The notes: generated by a model from the letters alone, not told the origin. 64,000 nucleotides of DNA from Winogradskyella sp. PC-19 (GCF_002163855.1 NZ_CP019332.1:2707145-2771144), one strand, 5' to 3'; shown: positions 6,755 to 18,755, counted from the stretch's first letter. Numbers and translations: made by a program.

Positions 6755-9700
6755 ATGTTAGCAAAAAAAGCTGAAAGATTAAATTTCTCCTCGATTGTAA
6801 ACAGAACTGAGTATCCAGATTTTCTGGACATTCAGATAAAATCCTTCCAGGATTTTTTCCAATTAGAGACAAAATCTGATCAAAGAGGTACAGAAGGTTT
6901 ATACAACACCTTCATGGAAAACTTTCCAATTACCGACACAAGAAATCAATTCGTATTAGAATTCTTGGACTATTTTATAGACCCACCAAGATATTCAATC
7001 GAAGAATGTATAGAAAGAGGACTAACATACAGTGTGCCATTAAAAGCACGTTTGAAATTGTACTGTACAGATCCTGAACACGAGGACTTCGAGACTATTG
7101 TTCAAGATGTATACTTAGGAACAATTCCTTACATGACACCAAGCGGTACATTTTGTATTAATGGAGCAGAACGAGTTGTTGTGTCTCAATTGCATAGATC
7201 ACCTGGTGTATTTTTTAGCCAGTCTTTCCATGCCAATGGTACTAAATTATATTCTGCAAGAGTAATTCCTTTTAAAGGATCTTGGATAGAATTTGCAACT
7301 GACATCAATCAAGTGATGTACGCATACATTGACAGAAAGAAAAAGCTTCCTGTTACAACATTATTTAGAGCCATCGGTTTTGAACGTGATAAAGATATCT
7401 TAGAGATATTTGATCTTGCCGAAGAAGTAAAGGTTTCTAAATCTGGATTAAAGAAAGTTATTGGTCGCAAACTTGCTGCACGTGTACTTAATACATGGCA
7501 CGAGGATTTCGTAGATGAAGATACTGGAGAAGTAGTTTCTATCGAGCGTAACGAAATTGTATTAGATCGTGATACAATCATAGACAAAGAAAATATAGAG
7601 GAAATCCTTGAAGCTGGAGTAAAAACTATTCTTTTACATAAAGAAAGTGGTCAGCAAGGAGATTATGCTATTATCCATAATACATTACAAAAAGATCCAA
7701 CAAATTCTGAAAAAGAAGCTGTTGAGCATATCTATCGTCAATTACGTAATGCTGAGCCGCCAGATGAGGAAACAGCACGTGGTATTATTGACAAATTATT
7801 CTTTTCTGACCAACGTTACTCTTTAGGTGAAGTAGGTCGTTACAGAATGAACAAAAAACTACAGTTAGATATCGGTATGGATAAGCAAGTGCTTACAAAA
7901 ATAGATATTATAACGATTATTAAATATTTAATAGAGCTTATCAACTCTAAAGCAGAGATTGATGATATCGATCACTTATCTAACCGTCGTGTACGTACAG
8001 TAGGTGAGCAGTTATCATCTCAGTTTGGTGTTGGTTTAGCACGTATGGCGCGTACCATTCGTGAGCGAATGAATGTTCGCGACAACGAGGTGTTTACACC
8101 GATTGATTTAATTAACGCTAAGACATTGTCTTCAGTTATTAATTCATTCTTTGGTACAAATCAATTGTCTCAGTTTATGGATCAAACCAATCCATTAGCA
8201 GAGATTACACACAAACGTCGTCTATCGGCTTTAGGACCTGGAGGTTTATCTAGAGAAAGAGCTGGTTTCGAGGTACGTGATGTTCACTATACTCACTACG
8301 GGCGTTTATGTCCTATTGAAACACCAGAAGGACCAAATATTGGACTTATCTCTTCTTTATCAGTATATGCAAAAGTGAACTCTATGGGATTCATCGAAAC
8401 ACCATACCGTAAAGTAGAAAAAGGTGTTGTAGATATTAAAAATGCACCAACATATCTAAGTGCCGAAGAGGAAGAAGATATGTTAATTGCACAAGCAACT
8501 ATTGAAGTTGATGGTAAAGGAAAAATACTTCCAGAGAAAATTATTTCTCGTCAAGAAGGTGATTTCCCAGTAATTGAACCATCAAACGTAAATTACACAG
8601 ATGTTGCTCCTAACCAAATTGCATCGATTTCTGCATCGTTAATTCCATTCTTGGAGCATGATGATGCCAACCGTGCATTAATGGGGTCTAACATGATGCG
8701 TCAGGCCGTACCATTATTACGTCCTGAAGCACCAATTGTTGGTACAGGTTTAGAGCGTCAGGTAGCTTCAGATTCTAGAGTATTAATTAACGCTGAAGGC
8801 GCTGGTACTGTAGAATATGTAGATGCAGAAAAAATAACAATTAAGTACGAGCGCACAAAAGAAGAAGGAATGGTAAGCTTCGATAGTGATACCAAAACTT
8901 ATCCTCTAGTAAAGTTCAGAAAAACAAACCAAGGTACGTCTATAAACTTAAAGCCTATTGTTCAGAAAGGTGATAAAGTTGCAAAAGGACAAGTGCTTTG
9001 TGAAGGTTATGCAACTCAAAAAGGAGAACTTGCTCTTGGTCGTAATATGAAAGTGGCCTTCATGCCATGGAAAGGTTACAACTTTGAGGATGCGATTGTA
9101 ATTTCTGAAAAAGTAGTTCGAGAAGATGTATTTACATCTATTCATATCGATGAGTATTCTTTAGAGGTAAGAGATACAAAATTAGGTAACGAAGAGTTAA
9201 CCAATGATATTCCTAACGTATCTGAAGAAGCTACAAAAGATTTGGATGAAAATGGTATGATTCGCGTTGGTGCAGAAATCAAACCAGGAGATATATTAAT
9301 TGGAAAAATTACGCCAAAAGGTGAGTCAGACCCAACTCCAGAAGAAAAACTTTTACGTGCTATCTTCGGCGATAAAGCAGGGGATGTAAAAGATGCTTCT
9401 TTAAAAGCTTCACCATCATTAAACGGTGTTGTTATTAACAAGAAGTTATTTGCAAGAGCAATAAAAGATAAGCGTAAAAGAGCACAAGACAAAGAGGATA
9501 TCGAAAAGCTAGAAGATGCTTACGATAACCGTTTTGATGATCTTAAAAACGTATTAGTTGAGAAGTTATTTGCTATCGTAAATGGTAAAACAGCGCAAGG
9601 TATTTATAACGATTTAGGAGAAGAAATTATACCTAAAGGAAAGAAGTATACCTTAAAGATGTTAAATGCTGTTGATGATTATGCTCACTTAACTTCAGGA

Positions 9701-10567
9701 AGATGGACAACTGATGACGCTACAAATGAAATGGTAGCAGATTTAATCCATAACTATAAGATTAAGGAAAATGACCTGCAAGGATCATTACGTCGCGAGA
9801 AATTTACAATTTCTGTGGGTGACGAATTGCCAGCCGGTATTATCAAATTAGCTAAGGTTTACATTGCTAAAAAGCGTAAACTAAAAGTTGGTGATAAGAT
9901 GGCAGGTCGTCACGGTAACAAAGGTATTGTTGCTCGTATTGTTCGTCAAGAAGATATGCCATTCTTAGAAGATGGAACTCCAGTAGATATTGTATTAAAT
10001 CCACTAGGTGTACCATCTCGTATGAATATCGGTCAGATTTATGAAACAGTTCTTGGATGGGCAGGTCAAAAATTAGGAAGAACTTATGCGACACCTATTT
10101 TTGATGGAGCTACTTTAGAGCAAATCAACGGATTTACAGATGAAGCTGGTGTACCACGTTTTGGTCATACTCACTTATATGATGGAGGAACAGGTGATCG
10201 TTTTGATCAAGCTGCTACCGTTGGCGTTATTTATATGATTAAGTTAGGTCACATGATTGACGATAAGATGCATGCACGTTCTATCGGACCATACTCATTA
10301 ATTACACAACAACCATTAGGTGGTAAAGCACAGTTTGGTGGTCAGCGTTTTGGAGAGATGGAAGTTTGGGCACTTGAAGCTTACGGAGCATCAAGTACAT
10401 TACGTGAAATCTTAACTGTAAAATCAGATGATGTAATTGGTAGAGCTAAAACTTACGAAGCAATCGTAAAAGGTGAACCAATGCCAGAACCAGGACTACC
10501 TGAATCTTTCAACGTACTTATGCACGAATTGAAAGGACTAGGATTAGATATTAGATTAGAAGAGTAA
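6755..10567 (+). CDS. rpoB: RNA polymerase beta subunit
   Basis: A 1270-residue RpoB of normal length for Bacteroidota, which forms half of the polymerase active-site cleft. The rifampicin region is wild type: [20 protein letters not shown] and [15 protein letters not shown] keep the residues equivalent to E. coli D516, H526 and S531, so sensitivity is predicted. [10 protein letters not shown] and the C-terminal [20 protein letters not shown] are also present. The start at 6755 follows 75 nt after the rplL-rpoB hairpin. It is followed by a strong stem-loop before rpoC. Confidence 0.99.
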   Translation: MLAKKAERLNFSSIVNRTEYPDFLDIQIKSFQDFFQLETKSDQRGTEGLYNTFMENFPITDTRNQFVLEFLDYFIDPPRYSIEECIERGLTYSVPLKARLKLYCTDPEHEDFETIVQDVYLGTIPYMTPSGTFCINGAERVVVSQLHRSPGVFFSQSFHANGTKLYSARVIPFKGSWIEFATDINQVMYAYIDRKKKLPVTTLFRAIGFERDKDILEIFDLAEEVKVSKSGLKKVIGRKLAARVLNTWHEDFVDEDTGEVVSIERNEIVLDRDTIIDKENIEEILEAGVKTILLHKESGQQGDYAIIHNTLQKDPTNSEKEAVEHIYRQLRNAEPPDEETARGIIDKLFFSDQRYSLGEVGRYRMNKKLQLDIGMDKQVLTKIDIITIIKYLIELINSKAEIDDIDHLSNRRVRTVGEQLSSQFGVGLARMARTIRERMNVRDNEVFTPIDLINAKTLSSVINSFFGTNQLSQFMDQTNPLAEITHKRRLSALGPGGLSRERAGFEVRDVHYTHYGRLCPIETPEGPNIGLISSLSVYAKVNSMGFIETPYRKVEKGVVDIKNAPTYLSAEEEEDMLIAQATIEVDGKGKILPEKIISRQEGDFPVIEPSNVNYTDVAPNQIASISASLIPFLEHDDANRALMGSNMMRQAVPLLRPEAPIVGTGLERQVASDSRVLINAEGAGTVEYVDAEKITIKYERTKEEGMVSFDSDTKTYPLVKFRKTNQGTSINLKPIVQKGDKVAKGQVLCEGYATQKGELALGRNMKVAFMPWKGYNFEDAIVISEKVVREDVFTSIHIDEYSLEVRDTKLGNEELTNDIPNVSEEATKDLDENGMIRVGAEIKPGDILIGKITPKGESDPTPEEKLLRAIFGDKAGDVKDASLKASPSLNGVVINKKLFARAIKDKRKRAQDKEDIEKLEDAYDNRFDDLKNVLVEKLFAIVNGKTAQGIYNDLGEEIIPKGKKYTLKMLNAVDDYAHLTSGRWTTDDATNEMVADLIHNYKIKENDLQGSLRREKFTISVGDELPAGIIKLAKVYIAKKRKLKVGDKMAGRHGNKGIVARIVRQEDMPFLEDGTPVDIVLNPLGVPSRMNIGQIYETVLGWAGQKLGRTYATPIFDGATLEQINGFTDEAGVPRFGHTHLYDGGTGDRFDQAATVGVIYMIKLGHMIDDKMHARSIGPYSLITQQPLGGKAQFGGQRFGEMEVWALEAYGASSTLREILTVKSDDVIGRAKTYEAIVKGEPMPEPGLPESFNVLMHELKGLGLDIRLEE

Positions 10568-10576
10568 AACTTAGGT

Positions 10577-10610
10577 ACATAATTTCAGTCTTTTTTATCT
10601 GAAATTATGT
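10577..10610 (+). promoter_or_regulatory. Perfect 12-bp stem-loop between rpoB and rpoC
   Basis: ACATAATTTCAG (10577-10588) is perfectly complementary to CTGAAATTATGT (10599-10610), with a 10-nt T-rich loop. Outward pairing continues through G-U and G-C pairs to about 15 bp. It fills most of the 62-nt rpoB-rpoC gap and ends 19 nt before the rpoC ATG. It is no canonical terminator, as nothing T-rich follows. Roles in processing, in setting the rpoC:rpoB ratio, or in shaping initiation are inferences. Confidence 0.65.
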
Positions 10611-10629
10611 GCTGAATACCATAAATAAA

Positions 10630-13600
10630 ATGGCAAGAAGACAAGATAAGAATACAGTACAGAAATTCAATAAAATTTCTATTGGTTTAGCATCACCTGA
10701 GTCTGTTTTAGCAGCATCTCGTGGTGAGGTATTAAAGCCAGAAACTATTAATTATCGAACACACAAACCTGAACGTGACGGTTTGTTTTGCGAGCGTATT
10801 TTTGGTCCTGTGAAGGATTTTGAATGTGCTTGTGGTAAATATAAAAGAATACGCTATAAAGGTATCGTTTGTGACCGTTGTGGTGTAGAAGTAACAGAAA
10901 AGAAAGTACGTAGAGATAGAGTAGGACACATAAACTTAGTTGTGCCAGTAGCTCATATTTGGTACTTCCGTTCGTTACCAAATAAAATAGGATATTTATT
11001 AGGTTTACCTTCTAAGAAATTAGACATGATTATTTACTACGAGAGATATGTAGTAATACAGCCAGGTATAGCTATGAATGCTGAAGGAGAACCATTGCAA
11101 AAGATGGATTTCTTAACTGAGGAAGAGTACCTAAATATTTTAGAATCTATTCCACAGGAGAATCAGTATTTAGATGATACAGATCCTAATAAATTTATCG
11201 CTAAAATGGGTGCAGAATGTTTAATAGACATTTTAGCACGTATAGATTTAGACCAGTTATCTTATGACTTACGTCATAAGGCAAATAACGAAACGTCTAA
11301 ACAGCGTAAAACAGAGGCTTTAAAGCGTCTTCAAGTTGTTGAGGCTTTTAGAGATTCTAACTTAAATAGAGAAAACAGACCTGAGTGGATGATTATGAAG
11401 GCTGTTCCTGTAATTCCACCAGAATTAAGACCTTTAGTGCCTTTAGATGGTGGTCGTTTTGCGACATCAGATTTAAATGATTTATACCGTCGAGTAATTA
11501 TCCGTAACAATCGTCTTAAAAGATTGGTTGAGATAAAAGCACCTGAAGTGATTTTACGTAACGAGAAGCGTATGCTTCAAGAATCCGTAGATTCTTTATT
11601 CGATAATACACGTAAGTCATCTGCAGTAAAAACAGATTCTAACAGACCATTAAAGTCTTTATCAGATTCTCTTAAAGGTAAGCAAGGACGTTTCCGTCAA
11701 AACTTACTAGGTAAGCGTGTTGATTATTCTGCACGTTCTGTAATTGTTGTTGGACCAGAATTAAAATTATTTGAATGTGGATTACCAAAGAACATGGCAG
11801 CAGAGCTATACAAACCTTTTATTATTAGAAAATTAATTGAAAGAGGAATTGTAAAGACTGTAAAATCTGCAAAGAAAATTATAGATAGAAAAGAGCCAGT
11901 AGTTTGGGATATCTTAGAGAATGTTCTTAAAGGACATCCAGTATTACTAAACCGAGCGCCTACGCTTCACCGTTTAGGTATCCAAGCATTTCAGCCAAAG
12001 CTTATCGAAGGAAAAGCAATTCAGTTACACCCATTAGTGTGTACTGCATTTAATGCCGATTTCGATGGTGATCAGATGGCTGTTCATTTACCATTAGGAC
12101 CAGAGGCAATATTAGAAGCGCAATTATTAATGCTAGCGTCTCATAATATTCTTAACCCTGCAAATGGTGCGCCAGTTACTGTACCCTCTCAGGATATGGT
12201 ACTTGGGTTATATTACATGACTAAGTTAAGAAAGTCAACGAAAGAAGTGCCAATTAAAGGTGAAGGTTTAACTTTCTATTCTCCAGAAGAAGTAACAATT
12301 GCTTACAATGAGAAGAAGGTAGACTTGAATGCTGGGATTAAGGTTCGAACTATTGACTTTAATGAAGAAGGAGAATTAACAAAGCAAATTATAGAAACCA
12401 CTGTTGGACGTGTACTTTTCAATGAAAAAGTACCTGAAGCAGCTGGATATATCAACGAAGTATTAACTAAGAAGTCTTTAAGAGATATCATTCATGGCAT
12501 CTTGAAGAAGACGAGTGTGCCAGAAACAGCTGCATTCCTTGATGAAATTAAAACACAAGGGTATAAGTTTGCATTCCAAGGTGGATTATCATTCTCTTTG
12601 GGAGATATAATTATTCCGCAGGAAAAGCATACTATGATTGCTGCTGCTAACAAGCAAGTAGATGGTATTATGGGTAACTATAATATGGGTCTTATTACCA
12701 ATAACGAACGTTATAACCAAGTTATTGATATTTGGACATCTACAAATGCCGAATTAACAGAGTTATCTATGAAGCGTATTCGTGAGGATCAGCAAGGATT
12801 TAACTCGGTATTTATGATGCTAGACTCTGGAGCTCGTGGATCTAAAGAACAGATTCGTCAGTTAACTGGTATGCGTGGATTAATGGCAAAGCCTAAAAAA
12901 TCTACTTCAGGCGGTGGTTCAATTATTGAGAATCCGATTCTTTCAAACTTTAAAGAAGGACTTTCAATTTTAGAATACTTTATTTCAACACACGGTGCAC
13001 GTAAAGGTCTTGCCGATACCGCACTTAAAACTGCCGATGCTGGTTATTTAACTCGTCGTTTAGTAGATGTATCTCAAGACGTAATTGTATATCAAGAAGA
13101 TTGTGGTACGTTAAGAGGAATCGAAGTTTCTGCATTGAAGAAGAATGAAGAAGTTGTCGAGAAACTTGAAGCTAGAATCGTTGGTCGTACATCTGTAAAT
13201 GATGTTTATAACCCTTTAACTGAAGAATTATTAGTTGAAGCTGGAGCTCATATTGATGATGTTATTGCTAAAAGAATTGGTGATTCTCCTGTAGAATCAA
13301 TCGAAGTACGTTCACCATTAACATGTGAGGCCAAAAAAGGTATCTGTGTTAAGTGTTACGGTCGTAATCTAGCAACTGGTAAAATGGTTCAACGTGGTGA
13401 AGCTGTTGGTGTAGTTGCTGCACAATCTATTGGTGAGCCAGGTACCCAGTTAACATTACGTACATTCCACGTAGGTGGTATTGCGGGTAACATTTCTGAA
13501 GAGAATAAGTTAATAGCTAAGTTTGCTGGTGTTGCAGAAATAGAAGATTTAAAAACTGTAAAATCTAAGGATAATGAAGGTAATGAAGTAGATGTTGTTA

Positions 13601-14931
13601 TATCTCGTACTTCTGAACTTAAGTTGACTGATGCAAAAACAGGTATTGTTTTAAGTACAAATAATATTCCTTACGGTTCTCATATTTATGTTAAGCCGGG
13701 AGCGAAGATTAAAAAGGATACAGTAGTTTGTCAATGGGATCCGTATAACGGTGTAATTATTTCAGAATTTGCTGGTAAAGTGAAGTATGAAAATATCGAA
13801 CAAGGTGTAACTTATCAAGTTGAAATTGATGAACAAACAGGTTTCCAAGAGAAAGTAATTTCTGAATCTAGAAACAAAAAGTTAATTCCAACATTACTGA
13901 TAGAAGATAAGAAAGGTGAAACAATCCGTTCTTACAATTTACCAGTAGGTGCACACATTATGATTGACGATGGTGAGAAAATTGAAATTGGTAAGATTTT
14001 GGTTAAGATACCTCGTAAATCTGCTAAAGCTGGTGATATTACAGGAGGTCTTCCTCGTGTAACTGAGTTATTTGAAGCGCGTAACCCATCTAATCCAGCT
14101 GTAGTAACAGAGATTGATGGTGTTGTGTCATTCGGTAAGATAAAGCGTGGTAATCGTGAGATTATCATCGAGTCTAAGTTAGGTGAGGTTAAAAAATACT
14201 TAGTTAAATTATCTAGTCAGATTCTTGTACAAGAGAACGATTATGTAAAAGCTGGTATGCCGTTATCTGATGGTTCAATTACACCAAACGATATATTAAA
14301 CATAAAAGGCCCATCAGCAGTACAACAGTACTTAGTTAATGAGGTACAAGAAGTTTATCGTTTACAAGGTGTAAAGATTAATGATAAGCATTTCGAAGTT
14401 GTTGTAAGACAGATGATGCGTAAGGTAAGAATCATAGATTCTGGTGATACTATTTTCTTAGAAAATCAATTAGTTCATAAATCAGATTTCATCGAAGAAA
14501 ATGATAAAATTTTCGGCATGAAAGTGATAGAAGAAGCTGGAGATTCTGAGAATTTAAAATCAGGACAGATTGTTACAACACGTCAGTTAAGAGATGAAAA
14601 CTCTATACTAAGAAGAGAAGATAAGGCTTTAGTTACTGCTCGTGATGCGAGTCCAGCAACGGCTACTCCAATCTTACAGGGTATAACAAGAGCATCTTTG
14701 CAGACTAAGTCATTTATTTCTGCAGCATCATTCCAAGAAACAACTAAAGTTCTTAACGAAGCCGCTGTTAATGGTAAGGTAGATACTTTAGAAGGTCTTA
14801 AAGAAAATGTAATTGTAGGTCACAGAATTCCTGCCGGAACAGGTGTTAGAGATTACGAAAATATTATCGTAGGTTCTAAATCGGAATTTGATGAAATGAT
14901 GAAGCAAAAAGAGGAAATGAATTACAACTAG
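10630..14931 (+). CDS. rpoC: RNA polymerase beta' subunit
   Basis: A 1433-residue RpoC, the polymerase subunit holding the catalytic Mg2+. NADFDGDQM is intact, the N-terminal zinc site has [19 protein letters not shown], and the second zinc cluster ([13 protein letters not shown]) is present. The start is taken at the ATG at 10630 ([20 protein letters not shown]); an in-frame GTG at 10609 would add seven residues but lies inside the intergenic stem-loop. A terminator follows at 14969. Confidence 0.98.
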   Translation: MARRQDKNTVQKFNKISIGLASPESVLAASRGEVLKPETINYRTHKPERDGLFCERIFGPVKDFECACGKYKRIRYKGIVCDRCGVEVTEKKVRRDRVGHINLVVPVAHIWYFRSLPNKIGYLLGLPSKKLDMIIYYERYVVIQPGIAMNAEGEPLQKMDFLTEEEYLNILESIPQENQYLDDTDPNKFIAKMGAECLIDILARIDLDQLSYDLRHKANNETSKQRKTEALKRLQVVEAFRDSNLNRENRPEWMIMKAVPVIPPELRPLVPLDGGRFATSDLNDLYRRVIIRNNRLKRLVEIKAPEVILRNEKRMLQESVDSLFDNTRKSSAVKTDSNRPLKSLSDSLKGKQGRFRQNLLGKRVDYSARSVIVVGPELKLFECGLPKNMAAELYKPFIIRKLIERGIVKTVKSAKKIIDRKEPVVWDILENVLKGHPVLLNRAPTLHRLGIQAFQPKLIEGKAIQLHPLVCTAFNADFDGDQMAVHLPLGPEAILEAQLLMLASHNILNPANGAPVTVPSQDMVLGLYYMTKLRKSTKEVPIKGEGLTFYSPEEVTIAYNEKKVDLNAGIKVRTIDFNEEGELTKQIIETTVGRVLFNEKVPEAAGYINEVLTKKSLRDIIHGILKKTSVPETAAFLDEIKTQGYKFAFQGGLSFSLGDIIIPQEKHTMIAAANKQVDGIMGNYNMGLITNNERYNQVIDIWTSTNAELTELSMKRIREDQQGFNSVFMMLDSGARGSKEQIRQLTGMRGLMAKPKKSTSGGGSIIENPILSNFKEGLSILEYFISTHGARKGLADTALKTADAGYLTRRLVDVSQDVIVYQEDCGTLRGIEVSALKKNEEVVEKLEARIVGRTSVNDVYNPLTEELLVEAGAHIDDVIAKRIGDSPVESIEVRSPLTCEAKKGICVKCYGRNLATGKMVQRGEAVGVVAAQSIGEPGTQLTLRTFHVGGIAGNISEENKLIAKFAGVAEIEDLKTVKSKDNEGNEVDVVISRTSELKLTDAKTGIVLSTNNIPYGSHIYVKPGAKIKKDTVVCQWDPYNGVIISEFAGKVKYENIEQGVTYQVEIDEQTGFQEKVISESRNKKLIPTLLIEDKKGETIRSYNLPVGAHIMIDDGEKIEIGKILVKIPRKSAKAGDITGGLPRVTELFEARNPSNPAVVTEIDGVVSFGKIKRGNREIIIESKLGEVKKYLVKLSSQILVQENDYVKAGMPLSDGSITPNDILNIKGPSAVQQYLVNEVQEVYRLQGVKINDKHFEVVVRQMMRKVRIIDSGDTIFLENQLVHKSDFIEENDKIFGMKVIEEAGDSENLKSGQIVTTRQLRDENSILRREDKALVTARDASPATATPILQGITRASLQTKSFISAASFQETTKVLNEAAVNGKVDTLEGLKENVIVGHRIPAGTGVRDYENIIVGSKSEFDEMMKQKEEMNYN

Positions 14932-14968
14932 TTTGTACTCAATCTCGCGAAGGCGAGAGTATAAATTT

Positions 14969-15010
14969 AAAGCCTTCATTCTATTAAGTTTGAAGGCTTT
15001 TTAAATTTTT
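14969..15010 (+). terminator. Terminator of the rpoBC operon
   Basis: AAAGCCTTCA (14969-14978) pairs with TGAAGGCTTT (14991-15000), followed by TTAAATTTTT. It lies 38 nt after the rpoC stop, so DUF3467 at 15036 is probably expressed from read-through or its own promoter. Confidence 0.8.
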
Positions 15011-15035
15011 GATAATAACTAAAATAATATAGAAA

Positions 15036-15353
15036 ATGGCAGACGATAAAAAACAACCAAAACAAGGACAAATAAATATAGAGTTAGACGCATCAGTTGC
15101 TGAAGGTACTTACTCTAATTTGGCAATAATAAATCACTCAGTTTCTGAGTTCGTAGTAGATTTTGTAAATATTATGCCAGGTGTACCAAAAAATAAAGTC
15201 AAATCTCGTATAATATTAACACCTCAACATGCCAAGCGTTTAGTAAAAGCCTTAAGTGAAAATGTTAAGCGTTTTGAAAAAGCACATGGTCCAATTAAAG
15301 ATTATGAGCAACCACAAATGCCAATTAATTTTGGTCCAACGGGACAAGCGTAA
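15036..15353 (+). CDS. DUF3467 domain protein
   Basis: A 105-residue soluble protein of the DUF3467 family, whose function is unknown. Recognisable segments are GTYSNLAIINHSVSEFVVDF, a central PGVPKNKVKSRIILTPQHAK and a basic helix LVKALSENVKRFEKAHG. There is no signal peptide or membrane span. Its place after rpoC is, from memory, common in Bacteroidota and suggests a link to growth, but this is weak evidence. It is bracketed by two terminators. Confidence 0.8.
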   Translation: MADDKKQPKQGQINIELDASVAEGTYSNLAIINHSVSEFVVDFVNIMPGVPKNKVKSRIILTPQHAKRLVKALSENVKRFEKAHGPIKDYEQPQMPINFGPTGQA

Positions 15354-15378
15354 TTTTTATATAAAAATAATTTTATCT

Positions 15379-15408
15379 AACAAATCCTTCAATTTTGAAG
15401 GATTTGTT
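15379..15408. terminator. Terminator after DUF3467 gene
   Basis: AACAAATCCTTCAA (15379-15392) and TTGAAGGATTTGTT (15395-15408) form a perfect 14-bp inverted repeat with a tiny loop. It separates the convergent DUF3467 and prfC genes. T-rich flanks are weak, so strength is uncertain. Confidence 0.65.
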
Positions 15409-15577
15409 AATTATTTATATATTGAATTGAATTAAAATTTATTATAAATATTATCTATAAAAAATTGATTATTTTAAGTTTAATCAAGGCTTTAATAAAA
15501 AAGTAGAATTACATGTTATTGAAAAAGTATTAAACGCTCTTAAATCGCTTAAAAAGAGTTTTAGCTACTTTTTATCT

Positions 15578-17167
15578 TTATTTATACTCAGAAGTATAAT
15601 GAAATTTAATACTAGGATATTTTTGTTCAGTCATTTGTAATGTGAACATAGAATCAGCTAAAAATACTAATTGGTCACTTTTATCTTTTGCTAAAAAACG
15701 TTGCTTGACACGTTTGAAATCTTTAAACTCTTCACTTTTTTCATTTTCAGGTTGTACCCAACAAGCTTTATGGACATTCAAGTTTTCATAGGTACATTTT
15801 GCACCATATTCATGCTCTAGTCTATACTGTATAACTTCATATTGTAAGGCGCCAACAGTTCCTATAACTTTTCGTCCATTGAGTTCTAAAGAAAATAACT
15901 GTGCAACACCTTCATCCATAAGTTGATCAATACCCTTGTAAAGTTGCTTAGATTTCATCGGGTCAGCATTATTAATATATCTAAAATGCTCGGGCGAAAA
16001 ACTTGGTACACCTTTGTAATTAATAATTTCACCTTCTGTTAAAGTGTCTCCGATTTTAAAATTCCCAGTATCTTGTAAACCGACAATATCACCTGGATAA
16101 GAGATATCTACAATCTCTTTTTTCTCAGCAAAAAATGCGTTTGGACTAGAGAATTTTAGCTTCTTATTATGGCGTACATGTAGGTAAGGTGTGTTACGCT
16201 TAAATTCTCCTGATACGACCTTTACAAATGCCAATCTATTGCGGTGATTTGGGTCCATATTGGCATGTATTTTAAATACAAATCCTGTAAATTTATCTTC
16301 GTCTGGTGCAACCAAGCGTTCTTCACTTTGTTTTGGTCTTGGCTTAGGTGCAATGTCTACAAAACAATCTAGTAATTCTCTTACCCCAAAATTATTTAAT
16401 GCCGAACCAAAAAATACAGGTTGTTGATTTCCGTTTAAGTAACTTTCTTTATTAAATTCTGGATAAATACCATCAACAAGTTCGATATTATCACGCAAAT
16501 CGTTAGCATGAGAGTCTCCTACCAAACGCTCTAATTCTGGCGATGATAAATCAGTAATTTCAACCGTATCTTCGATGTCTTTTTTTGGGTCTCCTGTAAA
16601 AATATTAACGTTCTTTTCCCACAAATTATAAATCCCCTTAAAGTCATAACCCATACCAATAGGAAAACTCATTGGACATACCTTAAGACCTAACTTTTGT
16701 TCGACTTCATCTAATAAATCAAAAGCATCTTTACCTTCGCGATCTAATTTGTTTATAAAAACAATCATAGGTATGTTTCGCATACGACAAACCTCTACCA
16801 ATTTTTTAGTCTGTTCCTCAACACCTTTTGCAACATCAATAACAACAATAACACTATCTACAGCAGTGAGTGTTCTAAAGGTATCTTCAGCAAAATCTTT
16901 GTGACCAGGTGTGTCTAATATATTTATCTTAATGCCATTATATTCAAAGGCTAAAACAGAGGTCGCAACCGATATACCACGTTGACGCTCAATTTCCATA
17001 AAATCACTTGTAGCACCTTTTTTTATTTTATTACTTTTTACGGCGCCAGCTTCTTGTATAGCACCACCAAAAAGTAAGAGTTTTTCGGTAAGTGTTGTTT
17101 TACCTGCATCTGGGTGTGATATAATACCAAAAGTGCGTCTTCTGTTAAGTTCTGAAATAAAGCTCAT
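15578..17167 (-). CDS. prfC: Peptide chain release factor 3
   Basis: A 529-residue RF3, the translational GTPase that ejects RF1/RF2 from terminated ribosomes. The G domain carries SHPDAGKT (17-24), DTPGHKDF and NKLD, followed by domain II and a C-terminal region with MTEQKYPSIKFHYTSEY. The start is set at MSFISELNRRRTFGI, the usual RF3 N-terminus; the reading frame opens 17 codons earlier but those residues look non-coding. It runs opposite to both neighbours. Confidence 0.95.
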   Translation of the reverse strand: MSFISELNRRRTFGIISHPDAGKTTLTEKLLLFGGAIQEAGAVKSNKIKKGATSDFMEIERQRGISVATSVLAFEYNGIKINILDTPGHKDFAEDTFRTLTAVDSVIVVIDVAKGVEEQTKKLVEVCRMRNIPMIVFINKLDREGKDAFDLLDEVEQKLGLKVCPMSFPIGMGYDFKGIYNLWEKNVNIFTGDPKKDIEDTVEITDLSSPELERLVGDSHANDLRDNIELVDGIYPEFNKESYLNGNQQPVFFGSALNNFGVRELLDCFVDIAPKPRPKQSEERLVAPDEDKFTGFVFKIHANMDPNHRNRLAFVKVVSGEFKRNTPYLHVRHNKKLKFSSPNAFFAEKKEIVDISYPGDIVGLQDTGNFKIGDTLTEGEIINYKGVPSFSPEHFRYINNADPMKSKQLYKGIDQLMDEGVAQLFSLELNGRKVIGTVGALQYEVIQYRLEHEYGAKCTYENLNVHKACWVQPENEKSEEFKDFKRVKQRFLAKDKSDQLVFLADSMFTLQMTEQKYPSIKFHYTSEYK

Positions 17168-17237
17168 AGATAATTTTATAATAATGCAAAAATATCGTTT
17201 TAAGACAAACGGATACAATTATTTTATAGTTTATTAA

Positions 17238-17717
17238 CCTTGTGAAGTACTGTTAAACAAAATATTTATATCAGATTTAAATTTACAGAAAGAAGAAATA
17301 GTACTAGAACCTTGTGACGATTTAGCGGTTGCTTTGAAAATACCAAAGATATTTTTTGACCTGGATAAATACGATATTAAGTATGTGGCAGAGATTCAGC
17401 TTCAAAAAGTCTTAGCTATACTTAACCAATATCCAACAATGTCTATAGATATTCGTAGTCATACAGATTGTAGAGCCTCTTATGCATACAATGAAAGGTT
17501 GTCAGACAATAGAGCAAAAGCAACAAGAATGTACTTAATAGATAAAGGGGTAGCACCAAATCGATTAACAGCAAAAGGTTATGGAGAATCACAACTGGTA
17601 AATGACTGTGGTTGTGAACCTACTAATGAATCTAGTTGTTCTGAGTTAGAGCACCAAAAGAATAGACGTAGTGAATTTATTATTACAAGTATTAATGGAA
17701 AAACTTGTAATGAATAA
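17238..17717 (+). pseudogene. 5'-truncated OmpA-family C-terminal domain remnant
   Basis: The frame is open from just after a TAA at 17235, but no ATG start exists before the OmpA domain; the first usable codon is a TTG at 17334. What remains is a complete OmpA/peptidoglycan-binding domain: IFFDLDKYDIKYVAEIQLQK, IRSHTDCRASYAYNERLSDN, RAKATRMYL, GYGESQLVNDCGC and NRRSEFII. Upstream residues IVLEPCDDLAVALKIPKIFF also read as genuine protein, typical of the linker before this domain in long flavobacterial OmpA-like proteins. The N-terminal secretion signal and repeats are missing. A decayed gene fits best; leaderless expression from TTG would give a cytoplasmic protein of doubtful use. Confidence 0.7.
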
Positions 17718-17740
17718 TTTTTAAGAAATTTCAAAAACTT

Positions 17741-17773
17741 AAAAAGTCGTTTTGTTAAAAAACGACTTTTTTT
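17741..17773 (+). terminator. Terminator after the OmpA remnant
   Basis: AAAAAGTCGTTTT (17741-17753) pairs with AAAACGACTTTTT (17759-17771) followed by more T. It indicates that this locus is, or was, transcribed on the plus strand. Confidence 0.8.
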
Positions 17774-17821
17774 ATGATATCATTATAGATTTTATTAACA
17801 TTTGATTGTAATTTTGCTTTT

Positions 17822-18343
17822 ATGATTGAAGAAAAAGTCATCTTAGTTAACGAGAAAGACGAGCAAATAGGCTTAATGCCAAAATTAGAAGCGCATGAAA
17901 AGGCGGTCTTGCATCGTGCATTTTCAGTTTTTGTATTTAATGATAAAAACGAATTAATGTTGCAGCAACGTGCTTTACACAAGTATCACTCGCCAGGATT
18001 GTGGACTAATACTTGTTGTAGTCATCAAAGAAATGGTGAAAGTAATCTACAAGCAGGAACAAGGCGATTACAAGAAGAAATGGGTTTTGTAACACCTTTA
18101 AAAGAGACGACATCTTTTATCTACAAAGCGCCATTTGATAACGGATTAACCGAGCACGAGCTAGACCATATCATGGTTGGTAATTACGAAGACGCCCCAA
18201 TAATAAATCCAGAAGAAGTCGCAGATTGGAAATGGATGCCTTTAGAAGGCGTTAAGCAAGATATTGCTGACAACCCTCAATTGTACACAGCTTGGTTCAA
18301 AATCATATTCGAAAAGTTCTACGAACACATAAACATAGCCTAA
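17822..18343 (+). CDS. idi: Isopentenyl-diphosphate delta-isomerase, type I
   Basis: A 173-residue Nudix-fold enzyme that interconverts IPP and DMAPP for isoprenoid synthesis in the cytoplasm. The catalytic Cys lies in TNTCCSHQR (C65/C66), the metal and acid residues in RRLQEEMGF (81-89), and the second acidic cluster is in the C-terminal half. It is preceded by a TAATTTTG -7-like box at 17809-17816, giving a very short leader. Its TAA overlaps the ATG of the next gene by one base (TAATG), so idi, queD-like and manA form an operon. Confidence 0.93.
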   Translation: MIEEKVILVNEKDEQIGLMPKLEAHEKAVLHRAFSVFVFNDKNELMLQQRALHKYHSPGLWTNTCCSHQRNGESNLQAGTRRLQEEMGFVTPLKETTSFIYKAPFDNGLTEHELDHIMVGNYEDAPIINPEEVADWKWMPLEGVKQDIADNPQLYTAWFKIIFEKFYEHINIA

Positions 18344-18753
18344 TGAAAGTAACCGTATGTAGACGTGCACATTTTAATGCAGCACATAGATTATATCGAA
18401 AAGATTGGAGTTTCGAAAAGAATGACCAAATATTCGGAAAGTGTAATAACCCAAACTTTCATGGACACAACTATGAATTAATAGCAGCTGTCACTGGAGA
18501 TATTGACCCAGAAACAGGTTATGTTATTGATGTAAAGATTTTAAAAGACCTAATTAAGTCTGAGGTAGAAGATGCATTTGATCATAAAAATCTAAATCTT
18601 GAAGTGCCAGAGTTTCAGGATTTAAATCCTACAGCCGAAAATATTGTTGTCGTTATTTATAATAAACTAAAAGCCAAATTAGACTCTAAATTTGATTTAG
18701 AAATCACACTTTACGAAACTCCTCGTAACTTTGTGAAATATTCAGGTGAATAA
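18343..18753 (+). CDS. queD: 6-pyruvoyl/6-carboxytetrahydropterin synthase family protein
   Basis: A 136-residue protein of the PTPS/QueD family, which converts dihydroneopterin triphosphate on the way to queuosine or to tetrahydropterins. Zinc ligands are H15 (HFNAAHRL) and H40/H42 (NFHGHNYEL), and the catalytic Cys is C34 in GKCNNPNFHGH. The start is the ATG overlapping the idi stop; the frame extends 17 codons into idi but those residues are not family-like. manA starts 2 nt later. QueD versus a pterin-specific role cannot be fixed from sequence. Confidence 0.88.
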   Translation: MKVTVCRRAHFNAAHRLYRKDWSFEKNDQIFGKCNNPNFHGHNYELIAAVTGDIDPETGYVIDVKILKDLIKSEVEDAFDHKNLNLEVPEFQDLNPTAENIVVVIYNKLKAKLDSKFDLEITLYETPRNFVKYSGE

Positions 18754-18755
18754 GA

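Noticed and set aside
9867-10094. Minus-strand frames opposite rpoB and rpoC
   Set aside because: They lie wholly within conserved essential genes and have no protein-family signature.
10609-10629. GTG start adding seven residues to RpoC
   Set aside because: It lies at the end of the perfect intergenic stem, and MARRQDKN at 10630 is a normal flavobacterial RpoC start.
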